From Pisaster brevispinus (lineage: Eukaryota; Echinodermata; Asteroidea; Forcipulatida; Asteriidae): a stretch of DNA of 64,000 nt. The position numbers and the translations under genes were made by a program. Below are positions 60,903 to 64,000 of the stretch, piece by piece. How positions within the stretch are numbered: position 1 is the stretch's first letter; every line of letters starts with the position of its first letter. The notes beneath the pieces were generated by a model. The model did no database searches and was not told where the DNA came from. It saw only the letters and a program-made list of their open reading frames with translations. The DNA is taken from the NCBI GenBank assembly GCA_023634235.1, contig JAMKCF010000032.1, forward strand, positions 868,001-932,000. Reading direction: 5' to 3'.

Positions 60903-61479
60903 TGGATTTTTTGGTGGTAACCTCGTACATTGTGCATACATCCTTGTACAACATACATGGACTAATGGATAAAGCTGACCCTTTCGATTTAGTAATTTGC
61001 ATAAATGTTCATTAACATGGCCAGCAAATAGGTAGGAAATTGAACATGTGAAGTTGAAGGACTTTGGACTGGCAACTTGTTTGGTTTAGGTTTTTTTTTC
61101 TTCCTGATGCGGATGCGTAATGCTAAATCCATTAAGCCATCACAAAATGATGGAGATTATGACAACAGTTAGGTTTGATATTTGCTCGTTTTGCAGTTTA
61201 GATTGAAGCCTTTTTTGTTCCATGTGGTATACATTACATCATAATGATACACTACTATGGATGCAGTAGGCTAGAGGCAGGGTTGAGTGCAAAGAAGCGG
61301 TCTTTGGGTGTGATTTGGTCCAAGACTGTCCTTTAAATAATAAAAAATGATTAAATAAATTAAAGGCACACAATGCAACATAAAAAAAAAGAGTTGTGAA
61401 AAAGAAAACGCGCTCCACAGATTGCAAATAAATTAAAAATCCATGTCAAGCCTCATTTTAAAGGGAGAGTACATGTATA

Positions 61480-61835
61480 CCTTTGGTAATTAATTAATTA
61501 ATTAACCATAAAAACTTACTCGGCAAGAAGCACTGCAGCTGTTGATAGCATAGAGGCCTAACATTTTGAGAAACAATTCCCTTGAAAGGAATGTGGTTTT
61601 AGAGAAAGGGATTCAAAAATATTTCAGTTTGAGAAACATTTCTCAGATTGTGCATTCCAATTACTGATTATTCTTCAACTGCGTGGACTGAACCACTCCA
61701 GATTTTCGGCAATATCTCAGAAACGCTACCACCCTTTGAACGGAAATTTTCATAGGTTAGTTTTATTGTCTACATGTACCTTTATAGATTAAAACAATGG
61801 AACGGTTCCAAAAACCAACGTATACTTTGACTTCA
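61480..61835 (+). repeat. Dispersed repeat family E, copy 2
   Basis: Matches 41500-41822 in the same orientation over most of its length, including CCAGATTTTCGGCAATATCT, AGAAACGCT and AGGTTAGTTTTATTGTCTAC. Confidence 0.75.
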
Positions 61836-62234
61836 ACACCTTATAAATATTAGCAGTACATTGTACTGGAAGTCCCAGACACATTGCATTTGTACAAAAT
61901 GCTAACATATAAAATCCCCCCAAAACCAACCAACTAGAAATAACATGTGAAATTGATGATATTGGGTTTTCAATCACACATGCCATGCGGTATGAGTCAC
62001 TTCATCATAATCAGTGTCCTTCACAGTGTTCATCGTCATCATCATCATCATAAACAATCCTTGTATCACATCCAATCACTTCCTCTCTACTGCCATGGAC
62101 ATTGCCAAATCCAAGAGAATTAATTAAAACCACATCGACATAAATACACACAGATGCAGTTATAAAGCAGTTCACACTGTGTCCATGTTTTAGATAAATG
62201 TATTTTTATGAACATATACTGTACAAAGGTAATT

Positions 62235-62385
62235 TCACACAATTCCAACAAATTTGGGGTTGAACAAAGAACGCTTGACTACAGTAAGCCATGACCCTGT
62301 GACCGCCGGCATTCTACCAACTGAGCTACCATGTATGTGGCCCTATGTTGATTGTCTCCCTATTCTAACAATACATTCTGAATAA
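62235..62385 (-). repeat. tRNA-derived SINE, family 1
   Basis: On minus: GAATAGGGAGACAATC, then ACATGGTAGCTCAGTTGGTA (best A box of the family), a degraded B box GGTCACAGGGTCATGG, and the tail TTTGTTCAACCCCAAATTTG. Confidence 0.8.
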
Positions 62386-62539
62386 TATAGGCCTACATAG
62401 TGTACAATGTATACACTAGTACCTAAATGAAAGGTGGGGGGATATCTTGCACTTCATGCATTTGTTGTTTAAATGGATTATGATAATGGCTGGATAAATG
62501 TTATTCCTAAAGTTCATGGGCTACATGTAGAGGACCCAA

Positions 62540-63410
62540 CCTTGCACCCCGAGATCTACCTGGTCCAGATCCTGTCTCAAGTGGATCCTGCAGAGGAGAC
62601 CTGCAGAGGATCTCCAGAGGACTGCCAGATCAGGATCCCACAGCGGCCCCTCTACGTAAGAGGACCCTTGCAGGAACCAGCTGTAGAAGACCCTGCATCA
62701 GGATCCAGAGAGGACCTTTAGAGTCCACATACATGTAGAATCCCCAAAGAGGATTGATAGTGGGATCCTGCAGAGGACTCCAACAGGAACTCATGGGACC
62801 ACGCAGCTAAAGAAACATAGAGGGGCACAGATGGTGATAGAGGACCCTGAGGATGACCTCAAAGAGGATCCCAAAAGCACCCCCCCCCCTTGAGGCCGAA
62901 AGACGGCCCTACAGAGGACTTCGCAGTAGACCACATATGTACATGACCCTTAGAGGACTCGACAGAGGTCTCAAGAAGACCCCAGAACATCCTACAGAGG
63001 ACCTGAAGAGGACCCCTGAGGACCCTGCAGCATTTGACCATGCAGACCTTGTAAGAGGACTTGGTAAATGTCTTGAGAGGGAGAAGATCCTGCAGAAGAC
63101 CCACATAGGAATCTATAGCGGACCCTGCAGATGACCCCTATCTGAGGACTTGACAGAAGTTTCAACAGGACTGCCAGAAGAACCTGCAGAAAAAGAGGAT
63201 CCCAGACTGCCAGAGGCTCTCAAGAAGACCCTGTGACAGAGGAACCTGTAGTAGAAGTAGATGACCCCATTGGAGAGCTCAATAGAGGTCTGAAGAGGTC
63301 CCAAGGAGATCCTGCAGATGTCCCCCAGATGATTCCGCAGATATGATGCTATGGATAGGACCCTGGACAGCGGACCCACAGAGGACCCTGCAGAGGACAC
63401 TAAGATGTTA
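62540..63410. repeat. Degenerate purine-rich repeat
   Basis: About 870 bp built from variants of GAGGACCCTGCAGAGGAC and GGATCCTGCAGAGG with irregular spacing. Both strands stay open over long distances because of composition. No clean period is visible. Confidence 0.75.
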
Positions 63411-63775
63411 CCAATTCATTGGAAACTAAAATGTATCAAGTTTCAAAAAGGACCAATCTTTATTATCAATAAAATTTGAACAAGCCTCACTTAAAAATTG
63501 GGTGACAATACATATACACATCATGTTTGCATAGTGGTGTGCTGCAAAGCAGGACAAAAATGAGACATGAGTTCATGTTTCCTCAATGACTCATTTATTG
63601 ATGCTTTAAACATTCAAATCTTTCACTCTAAACTTTAATCAACAACTCTTGCTGACTTTGCTGTTTTTAATCTAAGTTACATCTATGAAAAGGAAATATT
63701 TCTATTATTTCCAATAACGAACAAAACCAATTATAAGGTTATGACAACATTTGAAAGGAGTTTTTGTTGCATCGA

Positions 63776-63830
63776 GAACACTGTCCTTGAACCCATTAAT
63801 TGGGAGGGGGGGCTCTCTGGACAGTGTTCT
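63776..63830. repeat. Short hairpin
   Basis: AGAACACTGTCC and GGACAGTGTTCT are perfect inverse 12-mers, separated by about 30 bp that include a G-run. Confidence 0.7.
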
Positions 63831-63898
63831 GTTACTGAAAGGGCAGTAATAGCCAATGAGAGCAGACATTTGCAGGCCTGCTGGCGATTTCATGAAAC

Positions 63899-64000
63899 TT
63901 AATGCAACTGTGTAAGCCCACTTGCGCGATATTTATTGCCGAAGTTGTGCACTACTAACACAAGAAATCTTGCGCAAATGGACTTATGCAGTTGCGTAAA
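63899..64000. repeat. Fold-back element at the window edge
   Basis: The left arm has TTAATGCAACTGTGTAAGCC then CACTTGCGC. The right arm reads back TTACGCAACTGCATAAGTCC then ATTTGCGC. Arms are about 28 bp. It may continue past the window. Confidence 0.7.

Noticed and set aside
62853..63134. Open frames within the purine-rich repeat
   Set aside because: Several frames on both strands are open at once, as expected from repeat composition.

Overview
The window is nuclear DNA from an invertebrate deuterostome, most likely an echinoderm. All genes are split by GT-AG introns (one GC-AG), the sequence is AT-rich, and intergenic and intronic DNA is full of short fold-back (MITE-like) elements, tRNA-derived SINEs and minisatellites. 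The echinoderm assignment is an inference. It rests on an HCN channel of the sea-urchin sperm (SPIH) type, an echinoderm-like cyclin B, and the abundant palindrome ACATGT. Exon coordinates below were worked out by hand from splice sites and reading phase; every complete gene closes in frame.

Layout. (1) 1025-6517 (+): 3' part of a basigin/neuroplastin-family protein with three Ig domains and one membrane segment; its signal-peptide exon lies upstream of the window. (2) 7.5-15.6 kb: gene-poor, with repeats. (3) 15681-21868 (-): complete HCN channel, ten coding exons, 728 residues, with a possible shorter C-terminal form. (4) 23859-26422 (-): SPAG8, a sperm axonemal microtubule-associated protein. 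(5) 26554-33905 (+): CCDC112, a coiled-coil centriolar-satellite/ciliary protein, divergent from SPAG8 across about 130 bp. (6) 36008-40278 (-): cyclin B, nine exons, 406 residues, with translational-control motifs in the 3'UTR. (7) 46000-50469 (-): an ANKRA2/RFXANK-family ankyrin protein, six exons, 322 residues. (8) 57640-59711 (+): the first two coding exons of an unidentified gene that runs off the window. The rest is repeats.

How the genes relate. Three neighbouring genes (HCN, SPAG8, CCDC112) have sperm or ciliary roles in other animals, and SPAG8 and CCDC112 probably share a bidirectional promoter. Five perfect TGACGTCA (CRE) octamers lie within 3.1 kb around the 5' half of HCN and the HCN-SPAG8 interval. 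Cyclin B is a maternal oocyte gene and carries CPE and Pumilio motifs beside its poly(A) signal. No wholly new protein system is evident. The most unusual material is regulatory and repeat structure: the CRE cluster, the cyclin B 3'UTR, the alternative HCN tail, a 21-bp minisatellite that appears to have grown out of a dispersed repeat, and several families of long fold-back elements.
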